Shown here: piece by piece, positions 10,859-20,761 of the stretch | How positions within the stretch are numbered: position 1 is the stretch's first letter | Layout: each line of letters starts with the position of its first letter | Source: Odontocerum albicorne | Lineage: Eukaryota; Arthropoda; Insecta; Trichoptera; Odontoceridae | Direction: 5' to 3' | Length of the DNA stretch: 64,000 nt | Assembly: GCA_949825065.1 (NCBI GenBank) | Contig: OX463846.1 | Location: 6,777,366 to 6,841,365 of the forward strand | Translations under genes and position numbers: made by a program | The notes under the pieces: model-generated | Told to the model about the DNA's origin: nothing | Seen by the model: only the letters and a program-made list of their open reading frames with translations | Databases searched by the model: none

Positions 10859-11320
10859 ACATCTTACAAGTTGACAGACATTCGTCTTAAGCCACAGACA
10901 GAGCGTGTCAAATATTTTTTAAATAAATACTAAATTATTAATTTTATCAATCTTAAACACCATTTCGGTTCATTTCCCAATTTCAACACACGTTTCGAGT
11001 CTCGTGAAAATAAATGGAGCTAAAATGAAAATGACGTTATCGTTAAGATTATTTAACGAAGTACTAAGCCTCAAATTTCAATTATGTGGTAAGTCTTGGG
11101 ATTATTTATACAATTACATCGCTATAATAAAGCTTAAACTAAATTTAGGAATACTTTACCTAAATTCCTTCCCTTCAACATTCGACACCCTATAAGAAAG
11201 CTTCTGCGTATATCAAACAAAAGGACCGCTAAGTGTGTTTATTGGCATTCAACATACCGTCACACAGTTTTTCAATGGGGCGGGAATTTTATTCATTGGA
11301 AGGGGGTGGCTTTTTCTACG
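10859..11320. other. No gene seen
   Basis: AT-rich. A 63-codon open frame at 11004-11195 has no recognisable features. Confidence 0.5.
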
Positions 11321-11323
11321 CGA

Positions 11324-11385
11324 CTTTTTCATTGCTTAGTATTTCCGCGGCCGACTGTTAGCGGAAATAGTAAGCGATCAAAAAG
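11324..11385. repeat. Inverted repeat (25-bp arms, 12-bp loop)
   Basis: Arms 11324-11348 and 11361-11385 are complementary at 22 of 25 positions (CTTTTTCATTGCTTAGTATT against the reverse complement). Surrounding sequence (11225-11400) is GC-richer and repeats GGCTTTTT and CGCGACT/CGCGAAAG motifs outside the arms, so this may be the end of a small foldback element. Confidence 0.75.
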
Positions 11386-11419
11386 CCGCGAAAGTTTTTC
11401 ATGCTCAGTAATTTTTTCA

Positions 11420-12010
11420 ATCTATTTTTTAATCTTTTTTCCTTTCCTCGTAAATTCTTTCTAAGGATGGAGAAAAATACTTTCTTCGTATTTTATTTTA
11501 CAAAATAGTGTACTTATTCATTATATGAGATCAAAGCACATGTTAGATGGTAAAATTGTATTATTAAATGTTTTCCCGTTTAAGTTTTAAACAAAGATTT
11601 CGCTTCGCATTAAAAATTTACTCTCTGCAAAATATTTAAGACACTTTATAGAATGGAAAAAATCTGAACCGTTTTAATAACATTTTTGAGAACAGTTATT
11701 GATGGAGAAAAACAGGAATGCCAAATTATTCAATACTTTTGCCAAATATCATAAAGAACTCTTAGAACCGTTTTTTTAGAAACATTTCAATGCATGTTCT
11801 AACGATATCTTAAGAACCGTTAAATAACTTGTCGGCAACTTAAATTATCACATTGGTATACGAGTATGTTTGAAACCAGGATTTATTCAATATATTCAAA
11901 AGCTTTCTTTTAAATAATGATCAAAAAGTCAGAAAAATATAATAACTGTTTTTTTAGATTGGCGCTAAATGAAAAAAGTCGTTTAAGTGCAAAATAGCAC
12001 TGAAAAGCTG
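11420..12010. other. No gene seen
   Basis: AT-rich sequence without recognisable features. Confidence 0.55.
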
Positions 12011-12012
12011 TA

Positions 12013-12216
12013 TTAGATCTTTCGGAGTATATTGTTTATAGTTAAGGCATTAACGTTGTGGAGGTTTAAAGATATTGTAATTTGTTTTATATATTACCAT
12101 ACCGGTTTCAAGGTTTTCATTGTGCTCCCCTGAAGATGAAGTTAAAGCATTGAAACCGGTAGGGTTATACCGTTACAAAAAGTGGAATAAACAGTGTTTG
12201 ATAAAATAAAAAACAA
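12013..12216 (-). mobile_element. Hairpin retroposon, copy with deleted arm segment
   Basis: Minus orientation. The 3' tail (GTTAAGGCATTAACGTTGTG, plus strand) and both arms are present, but the left arm has lost about 40 bp between TTGTTTTAT and ACCATACCGG compared with the right arm (ACCGGTAGGGTTATACCGTT to CAGTGTTTGAT). Apex reads TGTGCTCCCCTGAAGATGAA. Confidence 0.87.
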
Positions 12217-12480
12217 TGTCTTTCAGAGTGTTTTACGGCGTGATTCTGACGTTTTGAAAACATGGTTTTTACCAGTCAACTTGGCGAAGTTAAGAGTTAA
12301 CATGGCAAAGTTGACTGCGAACAATACTTGATTTTGAAAACTGCAACTTGTTCCAAACGTTGGCATAATAAACTAAACAACGCGGTATAACACTCCACTA
12401 GGTATAATACGTCACAACACATTATACAACAGATCCGAAAGACCCCGAAAGCCTCAAAACGTACTGATAAAAAAAAATTA
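12217..12480. other. Unassigned sequence
   Basis: No gene or known element seen. Contains a near-repeat CAACTTGGCGAAGTTAAG / CATGGCAAAGTTGACTG around 12278-12320. Confidence 0.4.
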
Positions 12481-12482
12481 AC

Positions 12483-12862
12483 TGATTCATTTGAACAGTC
12501 ACACGTGCCTGTTCTCTTAATAATTTTGTGATACGTGTATTTCTGAGTAGTTACAATAAAATTAAATTCGTTGATGTTTCATTCTTAATTCATGTAAAAA
12601 ATGTTACAGATTCATTTGAAACAGTCACACGTGCTTGTTCTCTTAGTAATTTTGTGATACGTGTATTTCTGAATAGTTACAATAAAATGAAATTCGTTGA
12701 CTTTTCATTCTTAATTCATGTAAAAAATGTTATTGATTCATTTGAAACAGTCACACGTGCCTGTTCTCTTAGTAATTTTGTGGTACGTGTATTTCTGAGT
12801 AGTTACATTAAAGTGAAGTTCGTTGATTTTTCATTCTTAATTCATGTAAACAAAAATAACAC
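12483..12862. repeat. Three tandem copies of a 126-bp unit
   Basis: Units begin at 12484, 12609 and 12735 (GATTCATTTGAAACAGTCAC). Unit length is 125-126 bp; the first unit lacks one A. Since 126 is a multiple of 3, one frame stays open for 113 codons (12528-12869) with a 42-residue repeat starting RVFLSSYNK. I treat this as a minisatellite: the frame lacks upstream coding support, and the protein shows no known domain. Confidence 0.93.
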
Positions 12863-12869
12863 AACATAA

Positions 12870-13250
12870 TATCATTAGTAAAGCTTTATTTTTATTGTAT
12901 TGATTAATTTTTTAAACAATTAATATTTATTATTTGAAATACATTGTAAATTAAATTGAGTGAAACGTACTCGTATGACAATCCAGAAAAAAATATATTT
13001 CCTTAAAAAAATAAAGGGAGAAAATGCTGTTTTGAAATATTTTAATTAATTACTGACTTGCGACTTCACAAGCATTTTAATAAGTGATATCTGAAGCGAC
13101 AGCCGCCAACAACGATTAATGCCCCACATAACATACTATTTCTATGACAATATAGACGTATATGTAAACTACCCACGTTTTTTTGTTTATTTGAAATATC
13201 GAATGAGCATACGTAAATACTTTCTCGTAGGTGCAAAGTATCAAATCAGT
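12870..13250. other. No gene seen
   Basis: AT-rich sequence between the 126-bp repeat and the palindromic MITE. Confidence 0.55.
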
Positions 13251-13252
13251 TA

Positions 13253-13441
13253 CAGTACCCGGCGGTAAGTAATACACATTGGGCTTAAGAAAGAGACTGT
13301 CGGTTTGTGGAGCGTCGTCTCTGTCATTCATATACGTGTTCCGTCGCGATTTGTCAGTCGCATCGAGCGACAGAGACGACGTTCTACAAACCGACAGTCG
13401 CTTTCTTAAGCCCAATGTATATTACTTAACGCCGGGTACTA
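13253..13441. mobile_element. Palindromic MITE, Tc1/mariner type with TA target
   Basis: A 189-bp element whose halves are inverted copies of each other: CAGTACCCGGCG at the left, CGCCGGGTACT at the right, and TTGGGCTTAAGAAAG with its reverse further in. It sits between TA dinucleotides (13251-13252 and 13442-13443), and the CAGT start is typical of Tc1-like ends. The arms continue through a GACGACG segment to a short unpaired centre. The same open frame is readable on both strands because of the symmetry and is not a gene. Confidence 0.85.
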
Positions 13442-13689
13442 TAAATGGATATTTCATAGTCAAATTCCGTTATAAAAAAATTGATCCATTCAAAATTGCG
13501 TGATGTTTCCTCAATTATCTCACAAGAAGTAAAATGTGAGATTTTTTAAAATTTAACATGTTTAACGGCCGCAGTCTTTACATTGAAATAAGATTACAAA
13601 ATAAACAGAAGTGTAATTCAAATAAAAACAGCAATCACACTCCCCTCAAAACGTAATACTATAATACTATTCCACATCCTACCCGGAAA

Positions 13690-13895
13690 TGTATATTTTA
13701 CTTTCGTTGTATACAACACAAACTAGCGGGTTTATTGACTTGTGACAATCTCGTCTTACCAATCAAAACACGTTAAATAAATCTTAAGTGAAAACCAGAT
13801 CAGACCCTTTTAAATAAAACCGGGTACTGACGGAAATCGAACCCGTTATTTCCGGATCCGAATACAGGCATCTTATCAACTAGGTCACGGAGGTC
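13690..13895 (-). mobile_element. SINE-1, diverged copy
   Basis: Minus strand: head near 13895-13830 (GACCTCCGTGACCTAGTTGA, then B box GGGTTCGATTTCC), body, tail hairpin degraded to GATTGTCACAAGTCAATAAA, then the GTATACAACGAA end near 13697. Confidence 0.85.
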
Positions 13896-14785
13896 GTATT
13901 TTATTGAAGAAGCCTTTAGCGCTGTATAATGTGTTATCAGTTCCCCTTGGTTCCAAAAGCTGAATACGGTGTTTTCCTGAAAGGACTTGACATTTATTAT
14001 ATCTAGCATTCCCATATTTGAAACTGAAACTTGATTCTGAATAATGTTCGGTGATAACAGGATTAAATTATTGTGTGTCTAAGACTCTCGAATATGAGAA
14101 CATGAAGAGCAAATCAATTGTAACGTGGGGGATTAGTGTTAGCATTGCTAATTTATTGCCAACAGCCTGAGAGACGCTTTCAGCCTTAAGGGGTTCTGGA
14201 GGGCCATCATGATCAATTGGCGTTCAGGCATCGGTACTCCGAAAATATTTTGATTATACTGTAATCGAAATATTATCTGACTTTTTCATTTCTTATTACT
14301 TGTTTCTATAACACATTTTTTCTTGTTTATTTCACTCATACTCAAGTGGTTGTAGTTATAATAATATTTATTTAATAAAATGTGAACTTTAATATCTCAA
14401 ATTACTAGTTAACAGCCCTAGATGTGTTTATTTCCTATTTTAATTCTGAGATTTCTAACACTATTATAAAATCAAATATGCGTTATTTGATAAAATATTG
14501 TGATAGCTTTCTGTTTTTTTATCATGAAAGAAAAAATATAATTCATTGAAGATGAATCTGAAAAGAATCGAATGTTATTTTTTTATATTTTGCATATAGA
14601 AAATAACCAAATTTATTAGGTTAGTAAAATTAACCATTCATATAATGGGTATCAATTTATAATTTTAGGAACATAACATATCTACAACTGTAATAATCAG
14701 CCACGACATTTAATCACATACTTTTAAACATCAGCTTTCGAATCGGAAAATATAATTCATTGGATTATTAAACACACATGAAAAA
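13896..14785. other. No gene seen
   Basis: AT-rich. A GC-richer block at 14145-14250 resembles part of the SINE-2 body seen at 55.7 kb (TAGCATTGCTAATTT), but the match is weak. Confidence 0.45.
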
Positions 14786-14787
14786 TT

Positions 14788-15072
14788 TAAGGATTCACAT
14801 CCACACCATTCGTTTCCGGAATAGGTAGAGAGAACAAAGCATTCAACCCATATCGCGACACACATATTTCGTAGGGAGAACATTCGACCCATATCGCGAC
14901 ACACATATTTCGTAGAGAGAACATTCGACCCATATCGCGACACACATATTTCGTAGAGAGAACAAAGCATTCGACTCATATCGCGACACACATATTCACA
15001 TACACACCATTCGTTTCCAGAATAGGTAGGGAGAACAAAGCATTCGACCCATATCGCGACACACATATTTTG
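14788..15072. repeat. Compound minisatellite (about 42- to 48-bp units)
   Basis: Repeats of ATTCGACCCATATCGCGACA followed by CACATATTTCGTAGAGAGAA, with longer units that add ACCATTCGTTTCC and AATAGGTAG. The order long-short-short-short-long suggests a higher-order duplication. A 115-codon minus-strand frame here is a by-product: the same repeat is read in different frames along it. Confidence 0.9.
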
Positions 15073-15287
15073 CTTCATATCAATACATGCATGCTACTCC
15101 TATGATTCTTCTCATATTTTACAATTCATTCTTTCTAAATACACATTACATTTGCACTGTTTATTTGATTTGTGAGTATTTCTTAATTTATTCGTTGTAA
15201 ATGTCGTTGTTAATAAATTCGCCTTAAGTTTACATTAATTCCAAATCACTGCATTCTGTATTGTTAATACATTATCATGTCGTTAAT

Positions 15288-15487
15288 TTTTCTCAGTGCA
15301 TGCATTTCTAAAATATATATTCAGCTCCTTTTGGTCGATTCATACGCTCGTTTCACTCCCATATATCAAATTAAGTACTAAAACATTATTGTTGACTACC
15401 GTCTTTAAAGATAAAGGTATATGTTTAAGTGCCACATTGGCTTTGTTTCGTTTTGCTACACGCCGTTTGATATATTTCATAGCTTCT
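15288..15487 (-). pseudogene. Non-LTR RT relic, left part, split by a TTAA MITE
   Basis: Minus strand gives IKRRVAKRNKANVALKHI then LKTVVNNNVLVLNLIYGSE. This matches ERRVVIGNKVNGALKHI in the copy at 27.1 kb and the LLYGSE motif of the RT C-terminal half. The relic resumes after the MITE at about 16254 with CTGAGAAAATACTACCTAAA, the continuation also found at 27.17 kb. Confidence 0.75.
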
Positions 15488-16092
15488 TTAGCCTTTCTCT
15501 TCCTGTGCTAAAAAATCCGCGCGTTCCGGTGTATTCAATACACATCAATGCACATGTAAAAATGAGCGATTTAAAATCGGAAAATAAGAATATTTATAAC
15601 CAATCGCTTAAATTAATTAAATTTGAAGTCAAAAATGATAATAATTGTAATTTAATTGCTGACAACGTGAAAAAACCATCGGCCGACGTTCACAAAACGG
15701 GCGAAGAGACCACCTCAAATGGATGCCCGAGAGCTACTGTAGCGAGAGGAGCGAGTGAACTAAGATTCTATTTCTTTCGTTCCCATATACCGAAGTAGAG
15801 TGAGACGTGAATAGCGTCGCTTCCTCAACCATAACAGTTTTTTAGAATGAATATACCTACGTCACACACTGGCAAACGTTTGATTGTATTGGTGAATTTA
15901 TTCCCGATTTTCACAAAATATCTCTGATGTGGCCGATAAGTGCTAATTATTATTAATATTATATTTTTCATTCAATGCATACATGTAATACGGAAGAATA
16001 CCTAAAATCTGAACCCAGTATTTATTATATTTATATACATTAAAGTTTTTAGAAGCAATGTGCACTAGTTACACTAGGAAATAAAGGTTTAA
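15488..16092. mobile_element. TTAA-target MITE, family T1, copy 1
   Basis: About 605 bp and homologous over its whole length to 61202-61808 (same orientation) and 50315-50943 (reverse). The left end TTAGCCTTTCTCTTCCTG is a decayed TTAACC...CCTTCC end; the right end ATAAAGGTTTAAAC is decayed likewise. The interior has conserved blocks (AATCCGCGCGTTCCGGTG; CCGACGTTCAC; CCCATATACCGAA; GCGTCGCTTCCTC) but no transposase. The TTAA target suggests piggyBac-type mobilisation (inference). A 125-codon frame at 15421-15798 runs through it and is not conserved in the other copies. Confidence 0.85.
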
Positions 16093-16253
16093 ACGGTTGA
16101 AATATGATGTGATTGTATACTTGTTATATCGTGCCATTACCCCTTGGAAGAAGGCAAAATTGATTACCTTTCTATGCATGCTTTTACCCTTTCAAGCAGG
16201 CGCGTAGTCTACGACTAGTTACTGCGTCGAGAAATAATTAACATAAGGGTTAA
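16093..16253. other. Unassigned segment before the RT relic resumes
   Basis: About 160 bp ending AACATAAGGGTTAA, itself resembling a T1-type right end beside TTAA. It could be a second small TTAA insertion or a longer right end of the T1 copy. CTAGTTAC occurs on both sides (16067 and 16215 region). Confidence 0.45.
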
Positions 16254-16400
16254 CCTGAGAAAATACTACCTAAATTACAGAATTCCTTAACTTCTAATAT
16301 TTCGTTACTCACTTTTCTATCACTACATTTTTAAATTTCGTAACATTCCTTCTCAGATATTTCTCTTCACATCTCACATACTATCTACTTATCAAACTCT
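16254..16400 (-). pseudogene. Continuation of the split non-LTR RT relic
   Basis: CTGAGAAAATACTACCTAAA and the following CAGAATTCC match the RT relic at 27170-27200 (minus strand; the region coding FSYLGSIFSGDG there), so this is the other half of the relic at 15288-15487. Confidence 0.65.
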
Positions 16401-16434
16401 TTGATATTATTTATCATCATCTTCCGCTAATATT

Positions 16435-16795
16435 ACTCTTATCTCGCCGGAAAATTTCAGCGTCTTACCGATAATGGACACGAACTACGCTCAAAGAGAG
16501 GTTATTGATTGGCCTTCCCAGTTCACTGCTTTTAGGTCGTACTGTATTGACTATACAGTGAAACTTTGTAACCATTTACAAACCAATATTAGACTCACTC
16601 TCTTCCTTTCCTTTGATTAATGATATATCACTTTAATGTTTACTATGAACATTGTTCATGAATTTCGGAAAGGTGAATAATAATTTGAATGATCTATGCG
16701 ACCATTTAATTTCCTATATTAACTTTTGTCTGGTTGGTTGGAAGAGATTTCTACTTGACAATAACCCCACCAAATTATTTTTACAGTGAAGTGTG
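16435..16795 (+). mobile_element. LINE 3' end sharing the SINE-1 tail, copy 1 (old)
   Basis: Homologous to 20835-21360: CTTATCTCGCCG, FQRL...RSKRG coding remains, ACAAACCAATATTAGACTC, a 3' UTR with ATTTGAATGATCTATGCGAC, then the tail TCTGGTTGGTTGGAAGAGAT, a decayed stem-loop (TTTCTACTTGACAATAA) and ACCAAATT. The coding part has several stops. A central part of the 3' UTR is deleted relative to copy 2. Confidence 0.8.
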
Positions 16796-17480
16796 AAATA
16801 AATAAATGAATATATGGACATCCTAATATATAAATTCTTTAAAATATATATAAATATGTTAAAACAGAAATTAAAAATAAATGCCCTTTTAAAATATTTC
16901 TTGTTATATCTTCAAAAGATCTGTAAAAAAATTGTTTTGTTCCATCTCCCATCTTAATGTTTGTTTTTCAATCTCTCCTTTTTTTAATTTAAAATTTCTT
17001 TTTCAGTAATCTTCTCCACCATCTTGATTACGGGGTGTTCCTTAAAAATCAAATAATTGTATTACGCCTGAAACAATTATTAATCCAGCTTCCGAGCTGA
17101 GTGCGTTGCGACGCTTTTCCATTTACCCTACGGACCAGCGGCTCTTAATCAGTGTATTGCAGCACATAAACTTTGGCAAACTGAGTTGTTCGCTAATAAA
17201 AATTTAATCTTACAAAAACAAATAATTATCAGCGTAGACTATTATTCAAAAGAAATAATCAACACCCTTCCATTGTCATAAAAAACTTAAATAAAAAAAA
17301 ATAAAAAAATTCTTGACTAAGAGACCTTTTGGAGTGACGAAGTTAGCTATAATTTAACTGACAAAGATCAATCATGACCAATCTTTACTAAGAAGAACCA
17401 AAATTTGTCTGGTTAAGTTTCTAAATTTCTCCATTGCACTGTAAAAGTATGAATTGGTAACGTAGACGATGAAAAGAATG
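16796..17480. other. No gene seen
   Basis: AT-rich. A GC-richer patch near 17080-17180 (GAGTGCGTTGCGACGC) has no identified role. Confidence 0.5.
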
Positions 17481-17845
17481 AAAACAAACATGATAGTTGC
17501 CTTCGAGATGTAGTGTTAGAGGCAGATTCTCCATTTGCCATGAACCGCAAGGCGCACCAACATATACTCGTATATCGTTCAAGAATCGGAGATTACCGAA
17601 AAACTTTCGATAACGTGCAGAAAAGAATCATAACATACTTTGGACGTTTCCCAGAAAGAATTATGAAAGGCTAGAGAAGCTGGTGATCACGAGACAGTCG
17701 TGGCCAGATAAGCTTGAATAATGTGTCTTTTAAGCGCGATCCTCGTAAAGTGCTACATACAACATGGGCAGAAATGGAAACAGATGGTGCATCAAGTCTA
17801 AGACGTAGTATAAAACCACGATGCTCAACACACGATTAAGAAGAA
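17480..17845 (+). pseudogene. Possible RT C-terminus relic
   Basis: A segment reading VQKRIITYFGRFPERIMKG resembles the RLxxFGHxxRM region of non-LTR proteins, followed by WAEMETDGASSLRRSIKPR. Stops interrupt it. The resemblance is short, so this is a low-confidence call. Confidence 0.35.
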
Positions 17846-17984
17846 GTAAAACCCTTATTTCATGAAGTCAATTTAGTTTTAAAAAAATTGATTGATTATA
17901 TTTATAAAATAACAAATCATTCATGAGATGGGGATGATTATACCTTTTTGGAAGCATATTACATTTCTCCTTTATATATAATAG

Positions 17985-18095
17985 AACCCGAAGGGTTTAT
18001 TAACGTGTGACAATTTCTGCTAATGAACCAGAAAGATACTAATAGGCATTACGTGAAAACCAGACTGGAACCATTTTTGAAAACTTGAGTACCAT
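17985..18095 (-). mobile_element. SINE-1 3' portion
   Basis: Minus strand: TCTGGTTTTCACGTAATGCC, then GGTTCATTAGCAGAAATTGT and the tail ACACGTTAATAAACCCTTCGG. The head is missing here; a tRNA-like head lies beyond the SINE-2 body at 18410-18483, so the copy may be split. Confidence 0.65.
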
Positions 18096-18104
18096 TCTTT
18101 TTCT

Positions 18105-18375
18105 TTCGTGTGGTGCCCTTCAATATATCCAAATCAGCGTTTCGGAAATATTTAATCTTAGCCGGGAGACGGCATAATCATCGGCATTGTAAGCGACCAT
18201 TCAGGTTTAGAACCCCTGGAGTTTGCACGGAACTTACGGTTTGTCATTGAACGTTTTGAGAACATAACCCCTAGGCACGTGTTATTGTTGTTAACCAACG
18301 AGCTCTTTTACTTAACTGGTGCCCCTGTTTTTTTGGGTGTCATCGAAAATTAAACCCGAAATGTATGGCTGGTAG
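18105..18375 (-). mobile_element. SINE-2 body (minus strand)
   Basis: Read in reverse: GATGACACCCAAAAAAACAG, a middle with CCGGGAGAC in the opposite sense, and TTTGGATATATTGAAGGGCA at the end. The same order (GTGATACCCAAAAAAATGAA ... CAGATATATTGAAGGTTACT) occurs at 55525-55840, which defines a second tRNA-headed family of about 300 bp. It sits between two SINE-1-like pieces. Confidence 0.6.
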
Positions 18376-18409
18376 TCAAGAATGTTACTATTATTAGTTT
18401 ACGAAGGTC

Positions 18410-18483
18410 GTCCAATGGAAACCGAACCCGCAACCTCCTAGTAAGAAGTAGGCATCTTACCAATTAAGCAACTGAACTCGTTT
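18410..18483 (-). repeat. tRNA-like SINE head
   Basis: Minus strand: GTTGCTTAATTGGTAAGATG (A box) and GAGGTTGCGGGTTCGGTTTC (B box), 74 bases. Probably the head of the SINE-1 copy at 17985 or of the SINE-2 copy at 18105. Confidence 0.75.
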
Positions 18484-18489
18484 TATTTC

Positions 18490-18640
18490 CAAAGAAATAA
18501 AAAGTTATTTTATGTTCAAACCTCGCAAATGACACACAGTGTGCTCCGAGGATTTTAGCACGTACAATATTTGATTTATGTTCAAATCTTCCAAATAACA
18601 ATGTTGTACTCCAAGGATTTTAGTTTCTTCTTCCTCTTAG
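18490..18640. repeat. About 60- to 65-bp minisatellite, left block
   Basis: Two units of GTGCTCCGAGGATTTTAGCA, then TATTTGATTTATGTTCAAAT, then CCAAATAACA. The same unit recurs at 18855-18935 and 19140-19290, always beside the RT relics. Confidence 0.85.
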
Positions 18641-18900
18641 TTTAGGTCGTATGACCTGTTTGGGACGGTGGACTGTCCTGGGATGATGACGTCCAGCTGT
18701 CCTTCCACCTTTTCGGCGGCCTTCCTGGTAATGTCCTGCTGTTAGGGTTTTCAGTCTTAGCGGTTCTTGCCAATCGTATATCCTCCATGCGGTCCACATG
18801 ATCCCTCCAGAAGCGCCTTGTGCTCCGAGGTGTTCTCCGAGATGTACCTGACACGCAGTGTGCTCCGAGAATTTTAGCACATATTTGATTTATGCTTCCA
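18620..18900 (-). pseudogene. Non-LTR RT C-terminus relic, tandem copy 1
   Basis: Minus strand reads RRFWRDHVDRMEDIRLARTA, then LPGRPPKRWKDSW and SSSQD. The W-DHV-RM and GRPPKRWKDSW motifs are characteristic of the C-terminus of non-LTR RT proteins. A frameshift separates this from the last codons. It is bordered by the minisatellite, and the pair is duplicated at once (see 18940-19140). Confidence 0.88.
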
Positions 18901-19216
18901 GATAACAATGTTGTACTCCCAAGATTTTAGCTTCTTCTTCCTCTTGGTTAAGGTCGTATGACCAGTTTGTGATTTTCAGTAATCTCCTACTGTTAGGGTT
19001 TTCAGTCTTAGCGATTCTTTCCAGTCTTATATCCTCCATGCGGTCCACATGATCCCTCCAGAAGCGCCTTCTGCTTCTTCCCCACCTCACTTTGTCTTCA
19101 ATACCACCTGATCGTCTCATTTCTGATCCGAATTTAAGCACATATTTAAAATTCAAAGATTTAGTGCATATTTGATTTACGTAAAAATCTCCAAAATAAC
19201 ACTTATTGTGCTCCAA
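18900..19216 (-). pseudogene. Non-LTR RT C-terminus relic, tandem copy 2
   Basis: Minus strand again reads RRFWRDHVDRMEDIRLERIA, followed by KTENPNSRRLLKITNWSYDL. The GRPPKRW segment is deleted, so the frame passes from KTENPNSR straight to the following TGHTT-equivalent region. Copies 1 and 2 share both the coding part and the flanking minisatellite. Confidence 0.85.
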
Positions 19217-19295
19217 GTATTTTAGCGCATATTTGAGTTATGTTCGAATCTCCCAAATAACACTTCGTGTGCTCTAAGAATTTCAGCACTTTGCT
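19140..19295. repeat. Minisatellite, right block
   Basis: Three units of the GTGCTCCAAGTATTTTAGCG type with CATATTTGAGTTATGTTCGA, about 58-62 bp each. Confidence 0.8.
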
Positions 19296-19790
19296 TGAAA
19301 AATGTTGAATACCGTTGATCATAGGCTCAGTATTCAATTCCTGCGAAATAAATTAGGTTAATCACAATTCCGCTTTCTGATATTCTTCGCGTAATTACTC
19401 CTTCCAATTTAACCGCCTCAATTTACAGCGGCAGAGCCAAAACAAGAGGTTTATTGAAAAAAATAAAACAAACGAATCGCACAAAAATGGGTTTCGCTTG
19501 TTAAGTAACAACAACAATTTCAGGAATAATTGAGCCTAAGTAAATGGAAAACCCCATTTAAAGATTAAATAATGTTTAAAAGCCTTTTTTCAAGAAATCA
19601 GTTGAGAAGGTTTGTTTTTTTTTTCTTACTTAAAACCAATCTCAACTATTTTTACAATAAATAAATGTTCTAATAATGCCTTATCCTGTAGTGTCCAACA
19701 TTTACCAGCACTTGAAAATGCTTGATTTAAAAAAATGAGAAATGTACAATAAGTCACTTTTTAAATCAAATAGTGAAGCAAAAAATATGA
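19296..19790. other. No gene seen
   Basis: AT-rich sequence without recognisable features. Confidence 0.5.
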
Positions 19791-19792
19791 CC

Positions 19793-19870
19793 TTTTTAGC
19801 CTATTTAGTAAGACGCTTATCTTCCATCCCGGGGATAGTGGTTTTGATTCCCATTAGGTTAGGTTAAGTT
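19793..19870 (+). repeat. tRNA-like SINE head
   Basis: TAGCCTATTTAGTAAGACGC (A-box region) and GATAGTGGTTTTGATTCCCA (B-box region). The rest of the element is not recognisable beyond about 19970. Confidence 0.55.
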
Positions 19871-20139
19871 TACTTCAGACTTTATACGTACATCCGCATA
19901 CTGTACACCAGTTATTGACTAGTCTACAGTTTGATGACGTATGAAGTGAACTGACTTCCAAGAGCATAGACATCCCATATGTTATTGCTTGTTCTTTGGT
20001 TGTCTACTTGTTCTGTGGACAAAGTTAATCTAAACTAATTTGGCTGATCATCTGCAGGATGATAGATGAAGGTCATTATTCTCTCTCGGTCCCCAGCTAT
20101 GCTCTGTATGTAGCTCCTGATTGCCGGCCAAGTATCACC

Positions 20140-20262
20140 TGTAAAACCTTGTTTTCAAATTACTATTCAATGTTTTCAAATTACTATTCAATATTCTCAA
20201 ATAACTATTCAATATTTTCAAATTACTATTCAATATTTTCAAAGTACTGTTCAATATTGTTA
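20140..20262. repeat. 21-bp tandem repeat, five units
   Basis: Units of TTTTCAAATTACTATTCAATA with small changes. Because 21 is divisible by 3 the frame stays open (repeating NYYSIFS) inside a 74-codon ORF, which I do not consider a gene. Confidence 0.93.
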
Positions 20263-20299
20263 TTTAAGTATCTTGACCTATAACTGTAATTGTTTAACA

Positions 20300-20505
20300 T
20301 TTCTTTTGTATACAGTAAAACTTAGCGGAAATATTGTCATGTGGCAACCTCTTCCAAACAACCAGACTATGTTCAAGTGACATTAAGTAAAAACTAGAAT
20401 GAATTCCTTTTTTATAAATCTGAGTTCTACTCGTAACTGCAATCAAACCCATTATTCCCGGACTCAAAGACAGACTTTTTACTAACTAAGCCACAGAGAT
20501 AGTCA
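20300..20505 (-). mobile_element. SINE-1, diverged copy
   Basis: Minus strand: head CTGTGGCTTAGTTAGTAAAA and B box GGGTTTGATTGC, body, tail hairpin GAGGTTGCCACATGACAATA, end GTATACAA near 20310. Confidence 0.83.
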
Positions 20506-20529
20506 CAATTTGTTCTTAACATTCTAATT

Positions 20530-20761
20530 GCGTATTAAGTAAGAAGAAGAAGAGCATTCTGAGCTGGTTCGGGCTTGTAGAAGTAATAAATAAAGAAAGT
20601 CTACAAATGTGAGAGGAAGACCAAAGAAATCATGGCTGGATCAAGTTTCAAGTTAATAATATTTTAAAAGAGAGAATTGTAAAAAGTCAGGGAAATTGTA
20701 TGAGGTGTATGAATGTATTGTAGAAAAGGCGAAATATGTTTTTTGCTATAGTAAATTCTCG
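20530..20761 (+). pseudogene. Non-LTR retrotransposon C-terminus relic, interrupted by a LINE
   Basis: Frame gives VRGRPKKSWLDQVSS, then KRENCKKSGKLYEVYECIV and EKAKYVF: the GRPKKSWLDQV motif and C-terminal helix of the RTE-like family in this window. The relic stops at TAAATTCTCG (20752-20761) and resumes at 21384 with TAAATTCTCGCGCTCTGGTA and the ACCCTGACAGGAAAAC terminus (to about 21450). Confidence 0.87.

Noticed and set aside
12528..12869. 113-codon ORF with 42-residue repeats as a gene
   Set aside because: It is produced by a 126-bp tandem repeat whose first unit is frame-broken; no domain, no upstream coding signal.
13279..13503. Overlapping ORFs on both strands with the same peptide
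   Set aside because: Explained by the palindromic MITE; not a gene.
14731..15078. 115-codon minus-strand ORF
   Set aside because: It lies on a minisatellite and reads the same repeat in different frames, so the protein is not conserved even within itself.
15421..15798. 125-codon ORF as a host gene
   Set aside because: It starts in an RT relic and runs into a T1 MITE; the homologous MITE at 61.2 kb has frameshifts in this frame.
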